Below, one piece after another: positions 41,353-50,154 of a DNA stretch of 64,000 bases. A program made the translations under genes and the position numbers. This stretch comes from an uncultured Porphyromonadaceae bacterium (lineage in GTDB: Bacteria > Bacteroidota > Bacteroidia > Bacteroidales > Muribaculaceae), in the NCBI GenBank assembly GCA_937989585.1, contig CALKRW010000053.1:62001-126000 (forward strand), given 5' to 3'. The first letter of the stretch is position 1; each line of letters begins with the position of its first letter. Below the pieces are notes generated by a model, which made no database searches, was not told the DNA's origin, and saw only the letters and a list, made by a program, of their open reading frames with translations.

Positions 41353-42375
41353 TTATGATGTCTTAATTTGTTTTTTGCTGAAATAGAGGGGAAGAAGGAA
41401 ACTGCCGGCGAAGAGGTAGATGTAGTAACTGAGTACACGCCATGTCAGTGCGAGAATCAGCGCCATCTGCAGAGATCCCGTAAGGTCGCCGTAGTATTCG
41501 GTGAACAGCCACTCGCTGATACCTGAACCGCCGGGAGTAGGGGAGACCATAAGGACGACCCAGACCACGAACTGTCTTCCGAAGACGAGCAGTCCCGAGG
41601 CGTCCGGAATGAAACCCCAGAACAGGGCGTTGACCACGAGGTAGCGGGAGAACCACGAAAGGACTGTGGCGCCGAAGACATTAAGCCACCAGCGGCGTCC
41701 GTTGCCCTTGATCTCGGCAGATGCGTCAACCATGTTGTCAGCCATGTCGAAGGCTCCCCGACGCCAGCGCCTGAGCCAGCGCAGGGTGAAAAGTCGCTTG
41801 ATGGTGCGCGAGACAAAGCCCGGTTTTGCGATAATGCCCATGAAAAGAAGCAGAGTGTAGACGCAGATGGCGGCATAGACGAGCCAGAAGACAATCCTGA
41901 TGCCATCCATGAGAGTGCCGTCGGCGAACATGTCCTCAAAAGGTATGAGAAGAAAGATCACGGGGCAGAATACCACGAAAAACAATTCGTCGAGGAAGAG
42001 TGTGGTCAGGGTCATGGTAGCGGCACGTCCAAGACTCACGCCCTCGCGGTTGAGGTAAAAAATAGCCAGAGCGCTACCGCCAACAGCCGAAGGCGTTATC
42101 GCAGATGTGAAAGCGCACATGAGGTCGACCTTGACAGCACGGGGCCATGACAACTGAGGTGCGGCGATGGTGTGAAAGCGCCAGGCGAGTCCGAAGTCAC
42201 GGCCAACCACAAAGACACATGCCGCAACGATGCCGGCAATCATGCGCCAGTCCCATGTGAAAGTATCAAACGAGGCGTTCGAGAACTCGTCGTGGAACAG
42301 CCACAAGGTCACGCCCAGGCCGATGGCCAGGGGCAAAATCATGCGCAGAAGCATCTTTGTGACCGAGAAGCCCAT
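41353..42375 (-). CDS. Flippase-like membrane protein (LPG synthase TM-domain family)
   Basis: This 340-residue inner-membrane protein has seven or eight helices and belongs to the COG0392/lysylphosphatidylglycerol-synthase transmembrane family. Family features include SAITPSAVGGSALAIFYLNR and, near the end, SPTPGGSGISEWLF. The LPG-synthase catalytic domain is absent. Family members are thought to move or modify lipids or glycolipids. The substrate here is unknown. Position next to kdsB suggests a role in the envelope. The gene follows the ThiE-like gene by 9 bases. Confidence 0.8.
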   Translation of the reverse strand: MGFSVTKMLLRMILPLAIGLGVTLWLFHDEFSNASFDTFTWDWRMIAGIVAACVFVVGRDFGLAWRFHTIAAPQLSWPRAVKVDLMCAFTSAITPSAVGGSALAIFYLNREGVSLGRAATMTLTTLFLDELFFVVFCPVIFLLIPFEDMFADGTLMDGIRIVFWLVYAAICVYTLLLFMGIIAKPGFVSRTIKRLFTLRWLRRWRRGAFDMADNMVDASAEIKGNGRRWWLNVFGATVLSWFSRYLVVNALFWGFIPDASGLLVFGRQFVVWVVLMVSPTPGGSGISEWLFTEYYGDLTGSLQMALILALTWRVLSYYIYLFAGSFLLPLYFSKKQIKTS

Positions 42376-42384
42376 AGCGTGAGT

Positions 42385-42978
42385 CTAATTGTTCGCTGAC
42401 GCGCCTTTTAATGCGGCAATCATTTCCTCGGTGGCCTCGACGGGGTTGGCCGCATCGGCGATATAGGATGTGGTTGCAATTCCGTTTACCCCGGCAGCAA
42501 TGACGTCGGGGATGCCGGAAGGAGTGAGATCGCCTGAGGCGACAAGTGGCATCTTTATTCCCGACTCGCGTATCCCGGCGACTAGGCCGGCGATTTTTTC
42601 CAAAGGCATCGGAGGGAACTGTACATAGTCTATATCGGCCTTGCATAGAAGATTTATGGCCGGGACACTGTCACATACAACACCAATTATGGCTTCGGGA
42701 CCTAGTTCCTGACGAAGTTGCGGAGCATTGAATTTCTTGTCGGAGAGCAAAACGCCATGAACACCGAGGTCGCGTGCGAGTTCGGGACGGTTCTCGAATG
42801 TCAGGATGGTAGAGGTCTCCTTGCAGAGCGGAAGGAATTCATCGGCGATAGCCCGGAGTTCGGAGTCGTCTGTTACGTCATATCCGATAACAATCCAGGA
42901 GCATCCACCTTCGATGGCCATCTGCATCTGTTCGGACAGTGAGTGTCTTGTGTCCTGTGTGGTTATATATTGCAACAT
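42385..42978 (-). CDS. ThiE/TenI-like protein (thiamine phosphate synthase family)
   Basis: This 197-residue protein is a TIM-barrel of the ThiE/TenI type. Visible landmarks are an N-terminal Thr/Gln strand (LQYITTQDTRHSLSEQ), the ARDLGVHGVLLSDKKF strand (the LGxxGVHLG site in true ThiE), and a Gly-rich phosphate site (VASGDLTPSGIPDVIAAG ending VNGIATTSYI). The VHLGQ motif and the usual pyrimidine-binding Arg/Asn residues are not clearly kept. Its neighbours are LPS and envelope genes, not thiamine genes. It may be a divergent thiamine phosphate synthase or a TenI-like protein of other function. Confidence 0.7.
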   Translation of the reverse strand: MLQYITTQDTRHSLSEQMQMAIEGGCSWIVIGYDVTDDSELRAIADEFLPLCKETSTILTFENRPELARDLGVHGVLLSDKKFNAPQLRQELGPEAIIGVVCDSVPAINLLCKADIDYVQFPPMPLEKIAGLVAGIRESGIKMPLVASGDLTPSGIPDVIAAGVNGIATTSYIADAANPVEATEEMIAALKGASANN

Positions 42979-43045
42979 GGTATTTTCAAATTTGAAAGTT
43001 ATAAGAACGAAACAAAGTTACGTCTTTGCGCTGAGATTTGCAAGA

Positions 43046-43849
43046 TTAGTTTTCGCCGTGTTCCGCATCGGGAAGGCCTGAGCCTTCGACGCCGACACCG
43101 AAAAGTGCGAAATCGTATCGTATGGGGTCGTCCGGATCGAAGCGGCGAAGGCTTTCGGTGAGTTCGATCACACTGCGCCGGTCATTGGCCTTGCGGGATA
43201 GCAACCCGAGTTCCCTGGCTGTGCGACCGACATGTACATCAAGCGGAATGTAAAGCTGGGCCGGACTAATGACTTTCCATATACCCATATCTACAATTCC
43301 GTCGTCGCGGACCAACCATCGCAAGGCCATGTTCAGACGTTTCAAGGCAGTCGTTTCCAGATTCAGGGGCAGACAGCGCGAATCGGAGCGGCCCAAGTTG
43401 GCCTCGCACATTGCATCATTAAGGCCCTGCGCCAACGCGGCGGCAGGGTAGGGCGAGGAGGCGATGTCAAGGTGTCGGGCGTAGTTCTCGACAGAACCAT
43501 ATTTACCGAAAACCAGGCGCAGTCCCCGGAGCCAGTGTTTAAGATTCGCTACAAAAAAAGTGCGGTGAATGTTTCCGTCCGGAAGATTCTCGAAGTCGCC
43601 CGAACGGACGAAGGTCTCAGGCTGATTATCCATCATGGCCAGGAGGCGGTCACAGTCGCGGCAGATCATCGAACGCTTGCCCCAGGCAAGAGTGGCGCAA
43701 AGCAACGAGGCAATCTCTATGTCGCCCTGAGACGAGAAGCGGCGGGGAAACTGTACCGGGTCTGCATCGGCGAACGAAGGCACGTTTATGCGTCCGGCGG
43801 CTTTGTCAAGAATATTCTTGAGATGGAGGTCTTTGTCAGTCAAGCACAT
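43046..43849 (-). CDS. TIGR02757 family protein (DUF2400)
   Basis: This 267-residue cytoplasmic protein belongs to the TIGR02757/DUF2400 family, which is common in Bacteroidota and has no assigned biochemical function. Recognisable segments are IEIASLLCATLAWGKRSMI, the KRLNMALRWLVRDDGIVDMG region, and PLDVHVGRTARELGLL near the end. The general look is of a helix-hairpin-helix DNA glycosylase-like fold. The Met at 43849 (MCLTDKDLHL) is used because the longer ORF runs back into the tRNA gene. It follows the tRNA terminator closely, so its promoter is unclear. It may lead the kdsB operon. Confidence 0.82.
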   Translation of the reverse strand: MCLTDKDLHLKNILDKAAGRINVPSFADADPVQFPRRFSSQGDIEIASLLCATLAWGKRSMICRDCDRLLAMMDNQPETFVRSGDFENLPDGNIHRTFFVANLKHWLRGLRLVFGKYGSVENYARHLDIASSPYPAAALAQGLNDAMCEANLGRSDSRCLPLNLETTALKRLNMALRWLVRDDGIVDMGIWKVISPAQLYIPLDVHVGRTARELGLLSRKANDRRSVIELTESLRRFDPDDPIRYDFALFGVGVEGSGLPDAEHGEN

Positions 43850-43861
43850 AAGGTATAAGTC

Positions 43862-43900
43862 CAAAAAAAGAAGCGTCGGGGCAAAAACATGCACCGACGC
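43862..43900 (-). terminator. Terminator after tRNA-His
   Basis: On the minus strand, GCGTCGG (43894-43900) pairs with CCGACGC (43873-43879), followed by a T run (43863-43869). Confidence 0.75.
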
Positions 43901-43914
43901 GGAAAAAAACTGGG

Positions 43915-43988
<74 letters not shown>

Positions 43989-44150
43989 CATGTCTCTAAA
44001 AGCACTGCAAAGTTAAATACTTTTTATGAATCTGCAAACAAAAAAAGCCATAAATTTTTAATATTTATGGTAAGCGGGTGAGAATCAATAGAATTCTTAT
44101 ACCAGAATCTGCCGGTAAAACATATGGACCGAGTGTTTATGTTTTTAAAT

Positions 44151-44194
44151 TTTCATAAAATGCATATGTTTATGAAATTATTTGCGTAATTTTG
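44151..44194 (+). promoter_or_regulatory. Arginine-operon promoter with overlapping palindromic operator
   Basis: TAATTTTG (44187-44194) is a -7 box, and TATG at 44165-44168 sits at -33 distance. The -33 area is covered by a perfect 9-bp inverted repeat TTTCATAAA (44151-44159) and TTTATGAAA (44169-44177). A palindrome over the -33 element ahead of an arginine operon suggests an ArgR-type repressor site. The identity of the regulator is inferred. Confidence 0.6.
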
Positions 44195-44287
44195 CCCCTT
44201 GAATTTCAATGTCTTCGGTTTCAGCAGGAAATCGATTTTAATAAACCAACAGCAAGAACAAACCAGCAGGTACATTCAAAAAGAAAG

Positions 44288-44914
44288 ATGTCCGAGATTA
44301 AAGAAGAAATCATCGTGATGTTCGCACAGCCAGAACATGCCATACATGCCCAGCATGTATGCGACCTTATATATGAGTCGGCACAACAGCGCAAAACTGG
44401 CATAGCACGACGATCTCCGGAATACATCTCTCAGAAAATCTGTTCGGGCAAGGCGGTGGTAGCCCTCAAGGGTGACCGTCTGATAGGTTTCAGTTACATC
44501 GAATGCTGGGAGCATGGCGACTACGTGGCAACCTCGGGCCTAATTGTAGATCCGGAGTTCCGTCACCTCGGTCTGGCCGCGCGTATCAAGGAAAAGACCT
44601 TTGAACTTGCCCGCACGCGCTTTCCTTTCGCAAAGATTTTCTCCATAACCACCTCGTTGCCTGTCATGAAACTCAACACGCGTCTTGGCTATCGTCCCGT
44701 CACATTCACGGAACTGACTTGTGACGATGAATACTGGAAGGGCTGTGAGGGCTGTGTCAACTATGATATACTGACGCGTAATGAACGTCGCATGTGTCTT
44801 TGCACAGGTATGCTTTATGATCCCCAGAATCCGGAAGTAAACAATACCAAGGCGACTCCCTATCTGATGATACTGCGCAAATTCTTCAGTAAACTTTTCC
44901 ACCTGAAAAAATAA
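44288..44914 (+). CDS. GNAT-family N-acyltransferase of the arginine operon
   Basis: This 208-residue acyltransferase has the GNAT core: SGLIVDPEFRHLGLAARIKE holds the acyl-CoA pyrophosphate loop in variant form (RHLGLA for the usual RGxGxG), followed by FSITTSLPVMKLNTRLGYRP. The C-terminal 55 residues contain several Cys (CEGCVNYDIL, RMCLCTGM). It is first in the arginine operon, 122 bases before argG. The operon otherwise lacks argA and argJ, so this protein is the best candidate for N-acylation of glutamate. The acyl group may be acetyl or succinyl, in line with the argF' type. I chose the ATG at 44288 (MSEIKEEIIVMF). The assignment is from position. Confidence 0.75.
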   Translation: MSEIKEEIIVMFAQPEHAIHAQHVCDLIYESAQQRKTGIARRSPEYISQKICSGKAVVALKGDRLIGFSYIECWEHGDYVATSGLIVDPEFRHLGLAARIKEKTFELARTRFPFAKIFSITTSLPVMKLNTRLGYRPVTFTELTCDDEYWKGCEGCVNYDILTRNERRMCLCTGMLYDPQNPEVNNTKATPYLMILRKFFSKLFHLKK

Positions 44915-45036
44915 CTGAAAACACTTTACCGCACGCTTAATATTAAACAGTAAGAGCGGCAAGACATATTATCTATATTTTATTAACCGTTCCCTCCTGT
45001 CCAAGTCCGGGAGGGACTCCATTAAAAACAAAGTCA

Positions 45037-46254
45037 ATGGAAACGAACACAGACAAGAAAAAGAAAGTAGTGCTGGCATTCAGCGGCGGACTCGACACAT
45101 CGTTCGCAGTTAAGTATCTGAGCGAGGATCTCGGTTATGAGGTACACACGGCAATCGCCAACACCGGAGGTTTCACACAGGAAGAACTCGAGGTTATCGC
45201 CGATAAGGCACAGCGTCTGGGCGCAGTCTCGCACGTGGCGCTCAACATCGAGCACGAATACTATCAGAAAAGCATACGCTACATGATAGCCGGCAATATT
45301 CTCCGCAACGGCACATATCCAATTTCGGTGTCATCGGAACGTATATTCCAGGCTATTGCCATCATAGAGTATGCCAAGCAAATAGGCGCCGATGCAGTAG
45401 CCCACGGCTCGACAGGCGCCGGAAATGATCAGGTGCGTTTCGACCTGACATTCCAGATACTTGCACCCGAGATTGAGATCATAACGCCTACACGAGACCT
45501 GACGCTCACCCGCGAGTATGAGATCAACTATCTGAAAGAGCATGGTTATGTGGCCGATTTCAAGAAACTGGAATACTCAATCAACAAAGGCCTTTGGGGA
45601 ACCTCTATCGGCGGCAAGGAAACCCTTGATCCGACCAAGACGCTGCCTGAGGAAGCCTATCCATCGCAGGTTACGGCACAGGATGAGGAAACACTCAAAC
45701 TGACTTTCGACAAGGGTGAACTCACGGCCGTGAACGGCAACGAGTACGATGATCCGGTTGAGGCAATACGTGCAGTCGAAACCATAGGCTCGAAATTTGG
45801 CATCGGCCGTGACATGCACATCGGTGATACAATCATCGGCATCAAGGGCCGCGTAGGATTCGAAGCCGCCGGTCCCATCCTTATCATAAACGCCCACAAG
45901 ATGCTCGAGAAACACACACTGACCAAATGGCAGCAGTACTGGAAAGACCAGGTCGCCACCTGGTACGGCATGTTCCTGCATGAGGCACAGTATCTTGAAC
46001 CTGTCATGCGCGATATCGAGGCTATGATGGAGAGTTCACAGCAGAATGTAAGCGGAACGGTAGAACTTACACTTCGTCCCCTCGGCTACACGCTGGTAGG
46101 CGTAGATTCCCCCTACGACCTGATGAAGACAGATTTTGGCGAATACGGTGAGGTCAACAAGGCATGGAGCGCCGATGACGTAAAGGGCTTCACCAAGATT
46201 CTCGGCAACCAGATGAAGATTTTCCACAACGTGCAGAAACGTAACGGAAAATGA
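45037..46254 (+). CDS. argG: Argininosuccinate synthase
   Basis: ArgG joins citrulline and aspartate using ATP to form argininosuccinate. The 405 residues fit the family. The P-loop AFSGGLDTS near residue 16, the HGSTGAGNDQVRFD segment near 125, and TRDLTLTREYEINYLKEHG are characteristic. It overlaps argC by 4 bases (ATGA), so the two are coupled. It is the second gene of the operon. Confidence 0.96.
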   Translation: METNTDKKKKVVLAFSGGLDTSFAVKYLSEDLGYEVHTAIANTGGFTQEELEVIADKAQRLGAVSHVALNIEHEYYQKSIRYMIAGNILRNGTYPISVSSERIFQAIAIIEYAKQIGADAVAHGSTGAGNDQVRFDLTFQILAPEIEIITPTRDLTLTREYEINYLKEHGYVADFKKLEYSINKGLWGTSIGGKETLDPTKTLPEEAYPSQVTAQDEETLKLTFDKGELTAVNGNEYDDPVEAIRAVETIGSKFGIGRDMHIGDTIIGIKGRVGFEAAGPILIINAHKMLEKHTLTKWQQYWKDQVATWYGMFLHEAQYLEPVMRDIEAMMESSQQNVSGTVELTLRPLGYTLVGVDSPYDLMKTDFGEYGEVNKAWSADDVKGFTKILGNQMKIFHNVQKRNGK

Positions 46255-47210
46255 AGGTCGGAATCATAGGCGGTGCCGGTTACACAGCCGGCGAACTGAT
46301 ACGCATACTCCTTAATCATCCCAGTGCTGAACTGGTATTTGTACATTCCACGAGTTCGGCCGGACATTTGCTGAGCGACGTACACGAGGGGCTTCTCGGT
46401 GAGACAGACATGGTTTTCAGCGACACGTACGACCTATCGGCCATCGACGTTCTTTTCCTCTGTTCCGGACATGGCTTCAGCCGTAAGTTCTGGGAAGATA
46501 ACGTTTGTCCGTCGGGACTCAAGGTCATAGACCTCGCACAGGATTACCGCGACGAATCTGACGGCTATGTTTACGGTCTGCCCGAAATAAATGCCGGGAG
46601 AGTCGCCAAGGCTGACTCGTTGGCCAATCCCGGATGTTTCGCGACGGCCATACAACTGTCACTGCTGCCGTTGGCGGCAGCAGGGCTGCTTGAAAGTGAT
46701 GTGCAGGTTTCGGCGCTTACCGGTTCGACAGGCGCAGGTGTCAAACCCTCCTCGACTACCCACTTTTCATGGCGCGCGGACAACATTTCTGTCTATAAGG
46801 CCTTCAATCACCAGCATCTGCTGGAGATAGGCCGCACACTCAGATCGCTTCAGCCTAATTTCAGAGGCCGCATCAATTTTGTTCCTATGCGCGGAGACTT
46901 CTCCCGCGGAATATTCGCAGCCTGCTGGATGGACTGCAACATTACTCCTGACGAGGCGTACAGGCTTTTCGAGGAATTCTATGCCGAGGCTCCGTTTACA
47001 GTTGTTACGCGTCGGGCCGTCAATCTCAAACAGGCGGTAAATACCAACAAAGCCATTATCGGTCTTCATGTCGATGACGGTCGGCTTCTGGTGACAACGG
47101 CAATCGACAATCTTCTGAAGGGCGCATCGGGCCAGGCAGTACAGAACATGAACATAATGTTCGGCCTTGACCAGACCACCGGCCTGCGCATCAAGTCATC
47201 CGCATTCTGA
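46251..47210 (+). CDS. argC: N-acyl-gamma-glutamyl-phosphate reductase
   Basis: ArgC reduces the N-acyl-glutamyl phosphate to the semialdehyde with NADPH. The 319 residues include the N-terminal dinucleotide fold IIGGAGYTAGELIRIL, the catalytic Cys in LANPGCFATAIQL (about residue 126), and the C-terminal LKGASGQAVQNMNIMFG. The family accepts acetylated substrate in most bacteria. Here a succinylated one is possible given argF'. It overlaps argG and is followed by argD after 42 bases. Confidence 0.95.
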   Translation: MKVGIIGGAGYTAGELIRILLNHPSAELVFVHSTSSAGHLLSDVHEGLLGETDMVFSDTYDLSAIDVLFLCSGHGFSRKFWEDNVCPSGLKVIDLAQDYRDESDGYVYGLPEINAGRVAKADSLANPGCFATAIQLSLLPLAAAGLLESDVQVSALTGSTGAGVKPSSTTHFSWRADNISVYKAFNHQHLLEIGRTLRSLQPNFRGRINFVPMRGDFSRGIFAACWMDCNITPDEAYRLFEEFYAEAPFTVVTRRAVNLKQAVNTNKAIIGLHVDDGRLLVTTAIDNLLKGASGQAVQNMNIMFGLDQTTGLRIKSSAF

Positions 47211-47252
47211 ATCTTGAGTTGTAAGACAACCAGAACATAACGATTACGAAAA

Positions 47253-48386
47253 ATGAAACTTTTTGACGTATATTCCTTATATGATATAGAACCGGTATGC
47301 GGTAAAGGAAACTACATCTATACTTCCGACGGTACAGAATATCTGGACCTCTACGGAGGTCATGCCGTAATTTCCGTAGGCCATAGTCATCCGAGATATG
47401 TACAGGCTCTGAAAGACCAACTTGACCGACTCGGTTTCTATTCCAACTCCGTGCAGAATTCACTTCAGGAAAAACTGTGCGATGCTCTTGCTCAAATCAC
47501 GGATTATCCTGATTATCAACTTTTCCTGTGTAATTCGGGCGCAGAGGCTAACGAAAATGCCATGAAACTGGCAAGTTTCGTTACCGGACGCAGCAAGGTA
47601 CTTGCTTTCGGTCACGCATTCCATGGACGTACATCCGGAGCAGTTGCTGTCACCGACAATCCTAAAATTCAGGCGCCTTTCAACCGGACGGATAAGGTTG
47701 ATTTCGTCCCCTTGAACGACTTGGATGCCGTACGAAAGGCACTTGCAGGCAGAGAATATTGCGCTGTGATAGTCGAGGGCATACAGGGTGTGGCCGGAAT
47801 AGTCGAGCCAACGGACGAATTCATGACTGGGCTGCGCGAGTGCTGCCGCGAGAGCGGAACCTTGCTGATCGCCGATGAGATTCAGTCCGGTTGCGGACGA
47901 AGCGGAGAGTACTTCGCACATTCCCGCTCGGGAGTTATGGCCGACATCATCACCATGGGCAAAGGCATAGCCAACGGTTTCCCGATGGGCGCTGTACTGA
48001 TATCTCCAGACATCGCTCCTGTGCGAGGCATGCTTGGGACTACCTTCGGCGGCAACCATCTGGCTTGCGCCGCTGCAATAGCCGTCGCAGAGATTATAAA
48101 AGACGAGAAACTTATTGAGAATGCCGCCCGTGTCGGAGAGTATCTTACTCGCGAATTAAGTAAGATGGAACAACTCAAGGATGTCCGCGGACGAGGCCTG
48201 ATGATAGGTGTCGACATAGAAGGCGATGCCTCGGAACTCAGAAGGCATCTGATATTTGACCATCAAGTATTCACAGGAGGAGCCGGAAAGCATACGGTAC
48301 GCCTTCTTCCCGCTCTGACTCTGTCAATGGAGCAGGCAGACGAATTTCTCAAACGATTTAAAGTCGCCCTTGCGGAACAAGGGTAA
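47253..48386 (+). CDS. argD: N-acyl-ornithine aminotransferase
   Basis: This class III PLP-dependent aminotransferase converts N-acyl-glutamate semialdehyde to N-acylornithine. Its 377 residues contain the catalytic Lys in ITMGKGIANGFPMGAV near residue 236, the cofactor-binding NSGAEANENAMKLA, and IADEIQSGCGRSGEYFAH. It lies between argC and argF' on the same strand with short gaps. Acetyl versus succinyl preference cannot be told from sequence. Confidence 0.95.
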   Translation: MKLFDVYSLYDIEPVCGKGNYIYTSDGTEYLDLYGGHAVISVGHSHPRYVQALKDQLDRLGFYSNSVQNSLQEKLCDALAQITDYPDYQLFLCNSGAEANENAMKLASFVTGRSKVLAFGHAFHGRTSGAVAVTDNPKIQAPFNRTDKVDFVPLNDLDAVRKALAGREYCAVIVEGIQGVAGIVEPTDEFMTGLRECCRESGTLLIADEIQSGCGRSGEYFAHSRSGVMADIITMGKGIANGFPMGAVLISPDIAPVRGMLGTTFGGNHLACAAAIAVAEIIKDEKLIENAARVGEYLTRELSKMEQLKDVRGRGLMIGVDIEGDASELRRHLIFDHQVFTGGAGKHTVRLLPALTLSMEQADEFLKRFKVALAEQG

Positions 48387-48401
48387 TCAGGAAAGGAAAC
48401 A

Positions 48402-49355
48402 ATGAAGAAACTCTTATCAGTAAAAGATATAGGCGATCTGAGCCACGCCCTTGCAATGGCCCGTGAAGTCAAGGCCAATCGTTTTGGCTTTCAGGAACTG
48501 GGAAAGAACAAGACACTTCTGATGCTGTTCTTCAACTCGAGTCTGCGCACCAGGCTCTCGACCCAGAAAGCCGCCATGAACCTGGGCATGAACGTAATGG
48601 TTCTGGATGTAAACCAGGGTGCCTGGAAACTTGAGACCGAGCGAGGTGTAGTAATGGACGGTGACAAGGCCGAACATCTCCTTGAGGCTATTCCTGTCAT
48701 GGCATCCTACTGTGACATAATAGGTGTTCGCTCGTTCGCCACGCTGACCGACAAGAAGGCCGATTACGAGGAGAAGATTCTCAACGAGTTCATAAAGTAT
48801 TCCGGCCGTCCGGTGTTCAGTATGGAATCAGCAACGGTACATCCGCTGCAGGCGTTCGCCGACCTTATCACCATAGAGGAATTCAAGACTAAAGCGCGCC
48901 CCAAGGTCGTACTGACATGGGCGCCTCATCCTCGCGCACTTCCACAGGCTGTGCCGAACAGTTTCGCAGAGTGGACCCTGGCTGCAGGATATGACTTGAC
49001 CGTAGTTCAGCCACACGGTTATGAACTTGACGAAAAATTCACTGCCGGAGCGAAAATAGAATATGACCAGCGCAAGGCATTCGAGGGGGCGGATTTCATT
49101 TACGCCAAGAACTGGAGCGCATACGCTGATCCGAATTATGGCAAGATACTCTCTCAGGACCGTGCGTGGACAGTTGACAGTGAACTCATGGAACTGACTG
49201 ATAACGCCTGCTTCATGCATTGTCTTCCTGTGCGCCGAAACATGATTGTGACCGACGATGTCATCGAATCCGAGCGAAGCATAGTTATTCCGGAGGCTGC
49301 AAACCGCGAGATTTCAGCCGAGACAGTGATAAGGATGATGTTAGAGACCCTCTGA
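48402..49355 (+). CDS. argF': N-succinyl/N-acetyl-ornithine carbamoyltransferase
   Basis: This carbamoyltransferase acts on N-acylated ornithine, giving N-acylcitrulline. It belongs to the Bacteroidota SOTCase type, not to normal ArgF. The carbamoyl-phosphate site SSLRTRLSTQKA, the WKLETERGVVMDGDKAEHLL loop, HPLQAFADL and HCLPVRRNMIV are all near-identical to what I know of the Bacteroides fragilis enzyme. From memory, residue 90 in that enzyme is Pro (Glu at the same place in acetyl-specific AOTCase). Here residue 90 is Ala, which more likely agrees with succinyl use than acetyl. It is 317 residues, the usual length. Confidence 0.9.
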   Translation: MKKLLSVKDIGDLSHALAMAREVKANRFGFQELGKNKTLLMLFFNSSLRTRLSTQKAAMNLGMNVMVLDVNQGAWKLETERGVVMDGDKAEHLLEAIPVMASYCDIIGVRSFATLTDKKADYEEKILNEFIKYSGRPVFSMESATVHPLQAFADLITIEEFKTKARPKVVLTWAPHPRALPQAVPNSFAEWTLAAGYDLTVVQPHGYELDEKFTAGAKIEYDQRKAFEGADFIYAKNWSAYADPNYGKILSQDRAWTVDSELMELTDNACFMHCLPVRRNMIVTDDVIESERSIVIPEAANREISAETVIRMMLETL

Positions 49356-49359
49356 AAAA

Positions 49360-50154
49360 ATGGCACGTTCTGTAATCAAAGTCATAAAAATAGGCGGCAA
49401 TGTAATAGACAGCCCTGAGGCTCTCCATGCCTTCATAAAGGATTTCGCCAGGCTTGAAGGTCCGAAGATACTTGTGCATGGCGGAGGGAAGGAAGCCACG
49501 CGCCTCAGCACACGTCTAGGCATAGAGACAAGCATGATAGATGGAAGGCGTGTCACAGACGCCGACACCATCAATGTCTGCACAATGGTATATGCCGGCC
49601 TTATTAATAAACGTATCGTTGCGATGCTTCAGGCCGAAGGCTGCGACGCGATAGGGCTGAGCGGCGCGGATGCCGGTCTGGTCAGGGCGAGCAAACGCCC
49701 TGCCGCCCCGATTGACTACGGTTTTGTCGGCGACATCTCCAACGATGGGGTCAGAAGAGATATGTTGGATAGAATCCTCATTGCCGGCCTGACTCCGGTC
49801 TTCTGTGCCATTATGCATGACGGAAGTGGACAACTGTTGAACTGCAATGCCGACTCTGTGGCCTCGGCTGTCGCTGTCGGATGCTCTTCGTTTGCCGATA
49901 CGGAATTATGTTTCTGTTTCGAGAAAGATGGCGTAATGACGGATGTCAATGACCCGTCATCCGTTGTACGTGTCATCAACCACGGAATATTCGAGAAAAT
50001 GCGTGAAGACGGAACAGTAAACTCAGGTATGATCCCAAAGATAGACAATGCCCTCCGTGCCATATCGAGTGGAGTAAGTCGAGTCGTCATTAAGAATTCC
50101 TGCCGTCTTCTCGAAGATTCAGGCACCATGATAACAACTGGCGGAAATGTCTGA
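49360..50154 (+). CDS. argB: N-acyl-glutamate kinase
   Basis: ArgB phosphorylates N-acyl-glutamate. The 264 residues show the amino-acid-kinase fold: KVIKIGGNVID at the start, LVHGGGKEATRLS (substrate and ATP phosphate contacts), and a C-terminal TVNSGMIPKIDNALRAISSG. It starts 4 bases after argF' and overlaps argE by 8 bases, so the genes are coupled. Arginine feedback, which needs an N-terminal helix in the long form, is not expected from this short N-terminus. Confidence 0.93.
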   Translation: MARSVIKVIKIGGNVIDSPEALHAFIKDFARLEGPKILVHGGGKEATRLSTRLGIETSMIDGRRVTDADTINVCTMVYAGLINKRIVAMLQAEGCDAIGLSGADAGLVRASKRPAAPIDYGFVGDISNDGVRRDMLDRILIAGLTPVFCAIMHDGSGQLLNCNADSVASAVAVGCSSFADTELCFCFEKDGVMTDVNDPSSVVRVINHGIFEKMREDGTVNSGMIPKIDNALRAISSGVSRVVIKNSCRLLEDSGTMITTGGNV

